Below, piece after piece: positions 18,613 to 26,834 of a stretch of 64,000 bases of DNA. Source of the DNA: CBDBDZ01 sp965204215 (GTDB lineage: Bacteria > Pseudomonadota > Gammaproteobacteria > Pseudomonadales > GM7GCV1); assembly GCA_965204215.1 (NCBI GenBank), contig CBDBDZ010000014.1:372001-436000 (forward strand), in the 5' to 3' direction. The position numbers and the translations under genes were made by a program. The notes beneath the pieces were generated by a model, which saw only the letters and a list, made by a program, of their open reading frames with translations, did no database searches and was not told where the DNA came from. The stretch's first letter is position 1, and each line of letters opens with the position of its first letter.

Positions 18613-20265
18613 ATGAATTTGGTGCAATTACAGAAGCAAAATCAACAACTTATTGAGGAGAACCGACGCCTGAAAGCGCAACAGGCAACGCATTTAAAAC
18701 TGATTCATAACAAGGATAAAACGCTACAAGATAAGAATAATGAACTACAGGATAAAGACACAGAGTTGCAACGCAAGGAATCTACAGTGAACACCCAAAG
18801 ACAACGCATTCAACAATTGTTAGAGCAACTGGCGCAAGCGCGCCAACAGCGTTTTGGGCGTTCTTCGGAGCAGTTGAATCCTCACCAGTTATCCTTATTC
18901 GATGAAGCTGAACACGCCTGTGATGACGATGCTTTGGAATCATCACCATCAGATGATAGTATTGCTGTTAAGCCACATCGCCGCAAGAAACGCGGCAGGG
19001 TTGCGTTACCTGATGATTTACCACGTGAAGAACGCATCTATGATTTGAGTGCAGAGCAGCGCATCTGCCCACATGATGGCACGTCACTGAAAGCTATTGG
19101 TGAAGCCAGTAGTGAACAGCTTGATATTGTACCGGCACAGGTTAAAGTCATTCGACATATCTGCAAAAAATATGCTTGCCCTCATTGCCAGTCTTATATA
19201 GTCACTGCACGCAAACCTAAGCAACCGATTGAAAGCTCCATTGCCAGTGCAGGACTATTAGCCCATGTTATCACCAGTAAATATCAAGATAGTTTACCGC
19301 TACATCGCCAGGAAACTATCTTTCGACGTATTGGGGTGGACTTGAAGCGTAATACACTAGCCAATTGGATGATTCATTGTGGCACATTGATACAGCCGCT
19401 GATCAATGCACTAAGTGATCGATTATTGGAACAACCTGTCATTCATATGGATGAAACGCCAGTACGGGTGCTGCGACCTGAGCAGGGTTCAAGCAACAAA
19501 AAACACTACATGTGGGTACAACGTGCAGGTCCTCCGGATAAAAGCTATCACGATGTCATATTTCATTACGCTGATAGTCGCAGTGGTGCTGTTGCAGAAC
19601 ACTTACTGTCAGGGTACAAGGGAGCTATCATGGTGGATGGTTACTCTGGTTATAATCAACTACATCGTGACAAGATTCAGCGTCTGGGCTGTTGGGCTCA
19701 TGCAAGGCGCAAGTTCCATGAGGCGAAACAAGCACAGCCTAAAGGCAAGAGTGGCAAAGCCGATCAAGCGCTAGCATGGATACAAAAGTTATATGCCATT
19801 GAAAAACAGGTAATGCAGCTTGACACCGAACCTGAACGCAGAGCCTATCGTCAGCAACATTCAAAACCTGCTGTGGATAAACTCAACCAATGGCGCGAGA
19901 AAAATCTATTGATTACACCCCCTGAAACAGCATTGGGTAAAGCCCTGGTCTATCTGACCAATCAATGGAACTACCTGAGTGTATACATTGAACATGGCGA
20001 TTATCCCATCGACAATAACCCAGCCGAAAATGCCATTCGACCCTTTGTACTGGGGCGCAAGAACTGGTTGTTCTCGAACTCAACTCGCGGTGCCAAAGCC
20101 AGTGCTAATCTCTACAGCTTGATTGAAACTGCCAAAGCCCATCGGGTGGAGCCCCATGCCTATCTCAAGTGGGTGTTGGAAAAGCTACCGCAGATGGAAG
20201 ATTTAAACAACGTCGAACAACTGCTACCTGACCAATTCAAAAATTTAAAGAGTGTGCTTAATTGA
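18613..20265 (+). CDS. tnpC: IS66 transposase TnpC (copy 1)
   Basis: This is the DDE transposase of about 550 residues. It has an N-terminal leucine-rich coiled coil (residues 1-80), then RFGRSSEQL, a zinc-binding region (ICPHDG and YACPHC), and a catalytic core with HMDETPVRVL, MVDGYSGYNQL and NNPAENAIRPFVLGRKNW, all diagnostic of IS66. An in-frame GTG three bases upstream could also start it. The coiled coil and the MVDGYSGYNQLHRDK segment differ from copy 2 in clusters, unlike the near-identical remainder. Confidence 0.95.
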   Translation: MNLVQLQKQNQQLIEENRRLKAQQATHLKLIHNKDKTLQDKNNELQDKDTELQRKESTVNTQRQRIQQLLEQLAQARQQRFGRSSEQLNPHQLSLFDEAEHACDDDALESSPSDDSIAVKPHRRKKRGRVALPDDLPREERIYDLSAEQRICPHDGTSLKAIGEASSEQLDIVPAQVKVIRHICKKYACPHCQSYIVTARKPKQPIESSIASAGLLAHVITSKYQDSLPLHRQETIFRRIGVDLKRNTLANWMIHCGTLIQPLINALSDRLLEQPVIHMDETPVRVLRPEQGSSNKKHYMWVQRAGPPDKSYHDVIFHYADSRSGAVAEHLLSGYKGAIMVDGYSGYNQLHRDKIQRLGCWAHARRKFHEAKQAQPKGKSGKADQALAWIQKLYAIEKQVMQLDTEPERRAYRQQHSKPAVDKLNQWREKNLLITPPETALGKALVYLTNQWNYLSVYIEHGDYPIDNNPAENAIRPFVLGRKNWLFSNSTRGAKASANLYSLIETAKAHRVEPHAYLKWVLEKLPQMEDLNNVEQLLPDQFKNLKSVLN

Positions 20266-21258
20266 GCGCTTACCCCTTAGCCCCGAGTCTCGACTAGAAT
20301 TGAAAAAAATTTGTCTTCGCCTTTACAAGAAGGGAGACCGTACAAAAAAAGCCATAGCCGAAGAGCTTGGTCTTCGCTATATCACGGTATCAGAATGGTT
20401 ACGTGAATATAAAGCATCAGGCGAAAAGCTCACCAAAGAAAAACCACGAGGACGCCCATTGGGAGTGGGACGGGACTTAACACCGGAGCAAGAAAAACAT
20501 ATTCAGAAGTTGATTATTGATAAGACACCAGACCAGTTAAAGTTGGATTTTGCACTGTGGTCAATCAAAGCAGTTCAACAATTGATTGATGATGAATTTT
20601 CAATTGATTTAGCCTATCGAACTGTCTGTCTTTACCTTAATCGTTGGGGTTTTACCCCCCAGCGTCCAGTCAAACGTAGTTATGAACAGCAACCAGCTCA
20701 AGTTCAACAGTGGCTTGATGAAGATTATCCTGCAATTCACCAACGCGCCCAGGATGAAGATGCAGAAATTCACTGGGGTGATGAAACAGGTATTTCGAGT
20801 CAAGAGCATTATCCTCGCGGTTATGCTCCTAAAGGGCAAACACCAGTTTTAGTATTATCTCACGCTAAGCGTGAACGAGTTAACATGGTGTCAACCATTA
20901 CTAATCAAGGAAAACTTCATTTTATGGTCTATGACGATAAGTTCACGGCTCAGGTCTTCATCAAATTTTTGAAACAATTAATAAAGCAATCATCTAAAAA
21001 GGTTTTTTTGATTGTTGATAACTTACGCGTACATCATGCTAAATTGGTTCAAGAATGGTTAGCAGGTAATACTGAAAAAATTGAGGTCTTCTATCTGCCT
21101 AGCTATTCCCCTGAACTTAACCCCGATGAGTATCTCAATTGTGATTTAAAGCGCTCAATGGGTGCTGATAAACCGTAAGCGCTCAATTAAGCACACTCTT
21201 TAAATTTAATGCTATTTGTTAGAGACTGCATCTCCGTTTAATTATTAGGAGATTACTT

Positions 21259-21585
21259 ATGAAGCGCAGCCCGGAAGACTGGTTTGCTCTTTTTGAAGCC
21301 CAAGCCTTGAGTGGACAAAGTATAAAGTCCTGGTGTGGGTCTCGAAGTATTTGTAGCAAGCACTTTAGCCGTCGTCGTAAACAGTTGGGCTGGGAGGTAG
21401 AAGAAACAGTCACCCGAAGGGGTTCAGGTATTGGTTGCGAGCGTTTTGTTCCTGTTGAGATACAGCCTAAGTTAGAAGTCCCTGAATCAGAAAAAGTAGT
21501 TGTGTACTATTCAGAGCTACGGCTTGAGTTTCCAGTTGGAGTGTCATCGAGTTGGCTGGTTGAGGTATTGACAGGTTTGTCATGA
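21259..21585 (+). CDS. tnpA: IS66 accessory protein TnpA (copy 2)
   Basis: This 108-residue protein is identical to the copy-1 TnpA, including the ribosome-binding region and the 4-bp overlap with the next gene. It probably belongs to an active element. Confidence 0.9.
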   Translation: MKRSPEDWFALFEAQALSGQSIKSWCGSRSICSKHFSRRRKQLGWEVEETVTRRGSGIGCERFVPVEIQPKLEVPESEKVVVYYSELRLEFPVGVSSSWLVEVLTGLS

Positions 21586-21938
21586 AGTGGGATTGGGTGC
21601 CCCAGGTGTATCTGCATCGTGACTATGTTGACTTTCGCAAGTCGATTAATGGACTGGTTTTGATTATTGAACAAGAGCTATCGCTGTTGCCGATGAGTGG
21701 TGCAGTATTTGTATTTTGTAATCGCAAACGTGACAAAGTTAAAATCGTGTACTGGGACAAGACGGGATTTTGTTTATGGTATAAACGTCTTGAACGGCAT
21801 CGTTTCAAGTGGCCCAAGCGCCTGGAATCGGAAGTATTGGAGTGGTCTGTTGAACAATTGGAGTGGTTATTGCGCGGTTTGGATGTGACCAGGATGCAAG
21901 GTCATAAAGCCTTAAATTATTTATCGGTTGGGGGTTGA
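21582..21938 (+). CDS. tnpB: IS66 accessory protein TnpB (copy 2)
   Basis: This 118-residue protein is identical in sequence to the copy-1 TnpB. Only silent substitutions (around 21730-21740) separate the two genes. It carries the IS66 Orf2 hallmarks described for copy 1. Confidence 0.95.
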   Translation: MKWDWVPQVYLHRDYVDFRKSINGLVLIIEQELSLLPMSGAVFVFCNRKRDKVKIVYWDKTGFCLWYKRLERHRFKWPKRLESEVLEWSVEQLEWLLRGLDVTRMQGHKALNYLSVGG

Positions 21939-21979
21939 TTTAGAGGGATTTCTGGTGTTGTTTTTGCTATAATTGCGTG

Positions 21980-23632
21980 ATGAATTTGGTGCAATTACAG
22001 AAGCAAAATCAACAACTTGTTGAGCAAGTTGAGCGTCTTGAAAAGCAGCAGGCAACGCATTTAAAACTGATTCATAGCAAGGATAAAACGCTACAAGATA
22101 AGAATAATGAACTACAGGATAAAGACACAGAGTTGCAACGCAAGGAATCTACAGTGAACACCCAAAGACAACGCATTCAACAGTTGTTAGAGCAACTGGC
22201 GCAAGCACGTCAACAACGTTTTGGGCGTTCTTCGGAGCAGTTGAATCCTCACCAGTTATCCTTATTCGATGAAGCTGAACACGCCTGTGATGACGATGCT
22301 TTGGAATCAGCGCCATCAGATGATAGTATTGCTGTTAAGCCACATCGCCGCAAGAAACGCGGCAGGGTTGCGTTACCTGATGATTTACCACGTGAAGAAC
22401 GCATCTATGATTTGAGTGCAGAGCAGCGCATCTGCCCACATGATGGCACGTCACTGAAAGCTATTGGTGAAGCCAGTAGTGAACAGCTTGATATTATACC
22501 GGCACAGGTTAAAGTCATTCGACATATCTGCAAAAAATATGCTTGCCCTCATTGCCAGTCTTATATAGTCACTGCACGCAAACCTAAACAACCGATTGAA
22601 AGCTCCATTGCCAGTGCAGGACTATTAGCCCATGTTATCACCAGTAAATATCAAGATAGTTTACCGCTATATCGCCAGGAAACTATCTTTCGACGTATTG
22701 GGGTGGACTTGAAGCGTAATACACTAGCCAATTGGATGATTCATTGTGGCACATTGATACAGCCGCTGATCAATGCACTAAGTGATCGATTATTGGAACA
22801 ACCTGTCATTCATATGGATGAAACGCCAGTACGAGTGTTGCGACCTGAGCAGGGTTCAAGCAACAAAAAACACTACATGTGGGTACAACGTGCAGGCCCT
22901 CCGGATAAAAGCTATCACGATGTCATATTTCACTACGCTGATAGTCGCAGTGGTGCTGTTGCAGAACACTTACTGTCAGGGTACAAGGGAGTTATCATGG
23001 TGGACGGTTACTCTGCCTATAATCAACTTAAGAGTGATGAGATTCAGCGTCTGGGCTGTTGGGCTCATGCAAGGCGCAAGTTCCATGAGGCGAAACAAGC
23101 ACAGCCTAAAGGCAAAAGTGGCAAAGCCGACCAAGCTCTAGCATGGATACAAAAGTTATATGCCATTGAAAAACAGGTAATGCAGCTTGACACCGAACCT
23201 GAACGCAGAGCCTATCGTCAGCAACATTCAAAACCTGTTGTGGATAAACTCAACCAATGGCGCGAGAAAAATCTATTGATTACACCTCCTGAAACAGCAT
23301 TGGGTAAAGCCCTGGTCTATCTGACCAATCAATGGAACTACCTGAGTGTATACATTGAACATGGCGATTATCCCATCGACAATAACCCAGCCGAAAATGC
23401 CATTCGACCCTTTGTACTGGGGCGCAAGAACTGGTTGTTCTCGAACTCAACTCGCGGTGCCAAAGCCAGTGCTAATCTCTACAGCTTGATTGAAACTGCC
23501 AAAGCCCATCAGGTGGAGCCCCATGCTTATCTCAAGTGGGTGTTGGAAAAGCTACCGCAGATGGAAGATTTAAACAACGTCGAACAACTGCTACCTGACC
23601 AATTCAAAAATTTAAAGAGTGTGCTTAATTGA
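21980..23632 (+). CDS. tnpC: IS66 transposase TnpC (copy 2)
   Basis: This full-length transposase has the same domain order as copy 1: coiled coil, zinc-binding Cys pairs and DDE core. Compared with copy 1, the coiled coil reads QQLVEQVERLEKQQ rather than QQLIEENRRLKAQQ, and the core reads VDGYSAYNQLKSDE rather than VDGYSGYNQLHRDK. These clustered changes in an otherwise near-identical gene suggest recombination with a third IS66 relative. Confidence 0.95.
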   Translation: MNLVQLQKQNQQLVEQVERLEKQQATHLKLIHSKDKTLQDKNNELQDKDTELQRKESTVNTQRQRIQQLLEQLAQARQQRFGRSSEQLNPHQLSLFDEAEHACDDDALESAPSDDSIAVKPHRRKKRGRVALPDDLPREERIYDLSAEQRICPHDGTSLKAIGEASSEQLDIIPAQVKVIRHICKKYACPHCQSYIVTARKPKQPIESSIASAGLLAHVITSKYQDSLPLYRQETIFRRIGVDLKRNTLANWMIHCGTLIQPLINALSDRLLEQPVIHMDETPVRVLRPEQGSSNKKHYMWVQRAGPPDKSYHDVIFHYADSRSGAVAEHLLSGYKGVIMVDGYSAYNQLKSDEIQRLGCWAHARRKFHEAKQAQPKGKSGKADQALAWIQKLYAIEKQVMQLDTEPERRAYRQQHSKPVVDKLNQWREKNLLITPPETALGKALVYLTNQWNYLSVYIEHGDYPIDNNPAENAIRPFVLGRKNWLFSNSTRGAKASANLYSLIETAKAHQVEPHAYLKWVLEKLPQMEDLNNVEQLLPDQFKNLKSVLN

Positions 23633-23828
23633 GCGCTTACGATAAACCGACTCGAAAGAAAGGGGATATTGCTAAAAAATTAGATAAGCATATGAATCTG
23701 CTACAACAGCAACCCGAAAGAATTCAATCTTATTTCAAGCATCAGAAAATTAAATATGCAGCTTAATAATTTCGAATATTTAATGCAGAGTTAATAACTA
23801 CATTTTACATTGCAATTGAGATTTTATT

Positions 23829-24023
23829 ATGTCAAATTCAGATAATACCTTAGTAGCTGCCGATGAGGCGAAATCCAGAACTTTTGCTGAAGGGCTTGAT
23901 ATTCATAGTGCTACTGCCGCAAAAGTATTTGCCATACCACTTGAAGATGTCAGCGACGCTCAGTACCGTACCGCATTAACCATCAACTTTGATTTGCTGT
24001 ACGGTGTTGGTGTAAAATTCTAA
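23829..24023 (+). pseudogene. Decayed fragment of DNA polymerase I (O-helix region)
   Basis: The 64-residue frame matches only a short stretch of bacterial PolA. FAEGLDIHSATAAKVF and the following PLEDVSDAQ are characteristic, then TINFDLLYGVG stands where PolA has the O-helix INFGLIYGM. The equivalents of E. coli Arg754 and Lys758, which bind the incoming nucleotide, are Tyr and Leu here; Phe762 and Tyr766 are kept. Nothing of PolA lies before or after. It begins about 35 bp beyond the IS630 end. It is a relic brought in by recombination, or a short ORF derived from one, and cannot be a polymerase. Confidence 0.75.
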
Positions 24024-24624
24024 GTTAACGCAGTTATTGTATAAGATTAGTGAGTTTCCTTGAGAAAGTCGGAAGTAGGCGTTACCTACACAAACTTAAT
24101 AAAGTCCAGCCCCGCCGGACAATATTAATAGCTAACCTGTAACGCCCCACTTATCTGGATTTACTGTAGCAGAATGGCACAACCAGACTCTACACCAGCA
24201 AGTGAAGAGAGTACGCAAAACTCATAGATGTCTTGCACTTTGTAATTACTTCCTAATTCTTCCCATTCAGTTAGCTCTCCTCTTGTTGCTGCAAGTAGGA
24301 GTAAGTAGAAGGGAAAGTCAAAAGTTTGGTCATATTGCACCTCCAAATTGCTTTCGATGGGAAACTCGTTTTATTATACAACTAATGAGATTATTATGAC
24401 TTTAAATGCTGCGTCTTATGAAGTTAAATATATAATTCCCAAAACTTTAGGTGAATTTTGTAATTTGGTGAGCTTAAATACCTCCATAATAAGTTAGATT
24501 TACTGGTGTCAACATCCCCTAAAAGGTCTAACTCTATCTAACTTATGGTGGCATTTGCTTTAGAGTAGTATACTGCGTACTCTAGTACCTGTTTTTACTT
24601 ATAACCATCACACTAACAATCATA
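24024..24624. other. Intergenic region upstream of the Wadjet operon
   Basis: No convincing gene is seen in these 600 bases. On the minus strand a well-placed GGAGG (24340-24344) precedes an ATG at 24333 that opens a 20-codon frame ending at 24271. An overlapping 61-codon frame (24161-24346, TTG start) has no family I know. The last 140 bases hold two inverted repeats, described separately. Confidence 0.4.
24483..24584 (+). promoter_or_regulatory. Two inverted repeats upstream of jetA: candidate operator/promoter region
   Basis: The first pair is agttagat near 24492-24499 and its complement atctaact near 24536-24543; the arms extend outward imperfectly (ccata/tatgg). The second is tagagta-N10-tactcta at 24561-24584 with gtatac inside, 40 bases before the jetA start. 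Such symmetric sites often bind dimeric regulators. No regulator gene is adjacent, so the role is inferred. Confidence 0.45.
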
Positions 24625-26085
24625 TTGAATTTTCAAGGATTACAAGCTAAATACCGACGACTATATAATGAAAGCATAACGTGGAAGTTACTTAGGGCTG
24701 ACAACGCCCCTCTAATACTGGCTTTTTTTAAAAGTTTGTTCGCTGAAGACAATGAAGTGTTGTACAGTCGCGCACGTATTGCACTAGAAACCGAGTTAAT
24801 TCGTTGTCGTGAATTGGGTATATGGGAAACGGAAACTAATGCCGCAGCTTATATTAATCAATGGATTAATTCGGGTTGGTTACGAGAAATGGACGACATG
24901 CTCAGTAAAACCGACCACAGTGAAATGGCTTTGAGATTTTGCCAAGGACTTGATGAGCGCACTTCTGGAACCACCGCATCACATTTGCGCATTGTACAAG
25001 AAGCTGTTCGTGACTTTGCTGTTGCCATCAGTGCTAATGCGGATGATCGAATTAGTCTTCTCGAACATAAGAAAGCCGAAATCCAACTTGAAATTGACAA
25101 TCTACAGGCCGGTATTATTAGTGAACTTACCGATGCTGAACAGCGAGAACGCATTAAAGAAATTTATCAATTGGCTTCAGTTTTGACGGGTGATTTTCGT
25201 CGCGTTGAAGACGAGACACGTCAATTGGACAAAGCGTTGCGAATTAAAATTATTGAAGATGAATCATCTCGCGGTGATGTTCTTATATCACTGATGGACA
25301 ATGAAACTGCGTTAGCTAAATCAGAAGCTGGAAGTGCCTTTGAAAGTTTCTTCCAATTACTTTGTGATCAAAACCGTTCAATGGAATTCCGTGAACAATT
25401 GCGCAGTATCCTATCTCATGTAGCTGCACAACAACTAACCGCGACTCAACAACGTTACCTTGGTCAATTGATGCGTGTATTGAGTAGTGAAAGTGAACGC
25501 GTCTTTAAAATTCGCCGAAGAACCGAAGAGGACTTACGTACCTATATTGAAAGTGGTGCTGCGATGGAAAATAGAGCAGTAAACAAGTTATTATCAAAAC
25601 TTAAAAGAGTGGCAGTACACTTACGTGAAACAAACTGCGAATTAAAAACGCTCACACCACTATCAATTCCGGTTAGTGCCATTAGCATTGTTTCACCTGA
25701 GGCCTGGCGGTTAAAAGCCCCTGATGAAAAACTTGATACTAGAGATATTACTGAATCCATTAACTCTAGAGAACCTAATACCGATGTTCTCGATAGTTTA
25801 GATACAGTGCAGTTACAAGAGATAGCAATGAGTACGTTAGTGACATTGCAGAAGCATGGTCCAATGACTATTGCCTCTCTTACTAAAATTAACAATTTAC
25901 AATCTGGATTAGAAGAGTTAGTCGCCTACTTGCGCGTAGCCAAAGCCATCAATGCTACTATAGTCGATAATAAAGAACTAGTTACTGTGACAGACAAACA
26001 CGGAGCCCAGATCAATGTCTCGATTCCTGTTTTTTTACTCAGTGCAGAATTATTCCCTACTAATATAGACCAATTGGAATTGTAA
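24625..26085 (+). CDS. jetA: Wadjet protein JetA (DUF3375; kleisin-type subunit)
   Basis: This 486-residue protein begins like other DUF3375 proteins (NFQGLQAKYRRLY, then WKLLRADNAPLILAFF). JetA is the kleisin (MksF-like) subunit that links the SMC-like JetC heads in Wadjet, a system that extrudes and cuts small circular plasmids. The start is TTG, chosen because the conserved N-terminal motif begins there and no ATG is near. It is the first of four genes in the diagnostic order jetA-jetB-jetC-jetD, 18 bp before jetB. The central part is helical and charged. Confidence 0.92.
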   Translation: MNFQGLQAKYRRLYNESITWKLLRADNAPLILAFFKSLFAEDNEVLYSRARIALETELIRCRELGIWETETNAAAYINQWINSGWLREMDDMLSKTDHSEMALRFCQGLDERTSGTTASHLRIVQEAVRDFAVAISANADDRISLLEHKKAEIQLEIDNLQAGIISELTDAEQRERIKEIYQLASVLTGDFRRVEDETRQLDKALRIKIIEDESSRGDVLISLMDNETALAKSEAGSAFESFFQLLCDQNRSMEFREQLRSILSHVAAQQLTATQQRYLGQLMRVLSSESERVFKIRRRTEEDLRTYIESGAAMENRAVNKLLSKLKRVAVHLRETNCELKTLTPLSIPVSAISIVSPEAWRLKAPDEKLDTRDITESINSREPNTDVLDSLDTVQLQEIAMSTLVTLQKHGPMTIASLTKINNLQSGLEELVAYLRVAKAINATIVDNKELVTVTDKHGAQINVSIPVFLLSAELFPTNIDQLEL

Positions 26086-26103
26086 TAAACGCTAACAACT
26101 CTT

Positions 26104-26817
26104 ATGAATCATAACACTACAGAATCTCCAAACTTTGATAACGGCAATGTAGCCTCGCAAGAACCAACGCAGGAGCTCGCTACTGAATTAACTTCCGAAA
26201 CAATGCCTCATGAAGCGCGGCGTGCCTTGGTTAACCTTATGCGTTTAGGTGTTATTATCAGCTCACAAAAACCCAAGTTATTTGAGTATATCTGTCGTTA
26301 TGAAAATGCTATCAGAGTCCACCTGTCAGAAATATATCTGCAGCTTATACTCGACCCTAGAGCAGGTATTGCTTTTATCAGTGGTATTCAAGAAACTGAT
26401 GACAATACCAACATCGACGATATTCCTTCACTCATTACCAAACGTCCACTGTCACTATACGATACACTCATCTTATTATGCTTAAGAGAATATTACCAAG
26501 AACGCGAAACCCATGGCGAACAGAAAGTCGTTATTGATATTGAACGACTCGAATCATTCTTAACGCCATTCATCCCTATCATCAATAACTCTAAAGCTGA
26601 TCGTCGATCATTAAAGGCCGTGATAGAGCGAATGATTAGCCGTAAGATACTTTCGCATTTGCGAGGCAGCGAAGAACGTTATGAAATTACTCCCGTTATT
26701 CGTTATGTAGTCAATGCTGAGTTTTTGGAAACGATGTTACAAGAGTACCGTAATATTGCCATAACCAATGGTGCTGCGTTTGAGGATGGCTTTGATGATA
26801 ACAGCGAAATAGCCTGA
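26104..26817 (+). CDS. jetB: Wadjet protein JetB (DUF4194; KITE-type subunit)
   Basis: This 237-residue protein has a low-complexity acidic N-terminus of about 35 residues. A DUF4194 body follows (ALVNLMRLGVIISSQKP, then the RPLSLYDTLILLCLREYYQ region and VIERMISRKILSHLRG), consistent with tandem winged helices. JetB is the MksE-like partner of JetA and JetC. It sits between jetA and jetC with gaps of under 20 bp, so the genes are one transcription unit. Confidence 0.9.
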   Translation: MNHNTTESPNFDNGNVASQEPTQELATELTSETMPHEARRALVNLMRLGVIISSQKPKLFEYICRYENAIRVHLSEIYLQLILDPRAGIAFISGIQETDDNTNIDDIPSLITKRPLSLYDTLILLCLREYYQERETHGEQKVVIDIERLESFLTPFIPIINNSKADRRSLKAVIERMISRKILSHLRGSEERYEITPVIRYVVNAEFLETMLQEYRNIAITNGAAFEDGFDDNSEIA

Positions 26818-26834
26818 TACAGCTAGCTAATATA

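Larger units (their letters stand above)
17808..20273 (+). mobile_element. IS66-family element, copy 1
   Basis: The 2466-bp element has perfect inverted ends of over 30 bp, starting gtaagcgctcaattaag. It is flanked by the 8-bp direct duplication cccttagc at 17800-17807 and 20274-20281, the usual IS66 duplication length. It carries tnpA, tnpB and tnpC in order and appears complete. Confidence 0.95.
21175..23640 (+). mobile_element. IS66-family element, copy 2
   Basis: The 2466-bp element has the same length and ends as copy 1 and lies in the same orientation 0.9 kb further on. It is flanked by its own 8-bp duplication, gataaacc, at 21167-21174 and 23641-23648. Different duplications show two independent insertions into one IS630 rather than a tandem duplication. 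Confidence 0.95.
17778..23766 (+). pseudogene. IS630 transposase, interrupted twice by IS66
   Basis: The gene is in three pieces: 17778-17807, 20282-21174 and 23649-23766. Joined at the duplications (cccttagc and gataaacc), they give an uninterrupted 346-residue transposase. It has an N-terminal helix-turn-helix (KKAIAEELGLRYITVSEWLR) and DDE motifs: DE in HWGDETGIS, D in LIVDNLRVHH, and E in PSYSPELNPDEYLN. A TATAAT lies at 17765-17770, just before the ATG. The only damage is the two insertions, so the element was probably intact when hit. The middle piece is open on its own (20252-21178) but lacks both ends. Confidence 0.9.
17732..23794 (+). mobile_element. IS630-family element split by two IS66 elements
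   Basis: The ends are imperfect inverted repeats (left ttaaccctgcatgaatat; right end reads ttaactctgcattaaatat on the other strand). TA dinucleotides flank at 17730-17731 and 23795-23796, as expected for IS630/Tc1 transposition. After removing both IS66 copies and one copy of each 8-bp duplication, the element is 1115 bp, normal for the family. Confidence 0.88.

Noticed and set aside
19415..19774. 119-codon frame inside tnpC of IS66 copy 1 (also at 22782-23141 in copy 2)
   Set aside because: It is an out-of-frame shadow of a clear transposase gene.
24161..24346. Minus-strand 61-codon frame and a 20-codon frame with a good GGAGG
   Set aside because: No known family, a TTG start for the longer one, and no supporting neighbour; left as an intergenic note.
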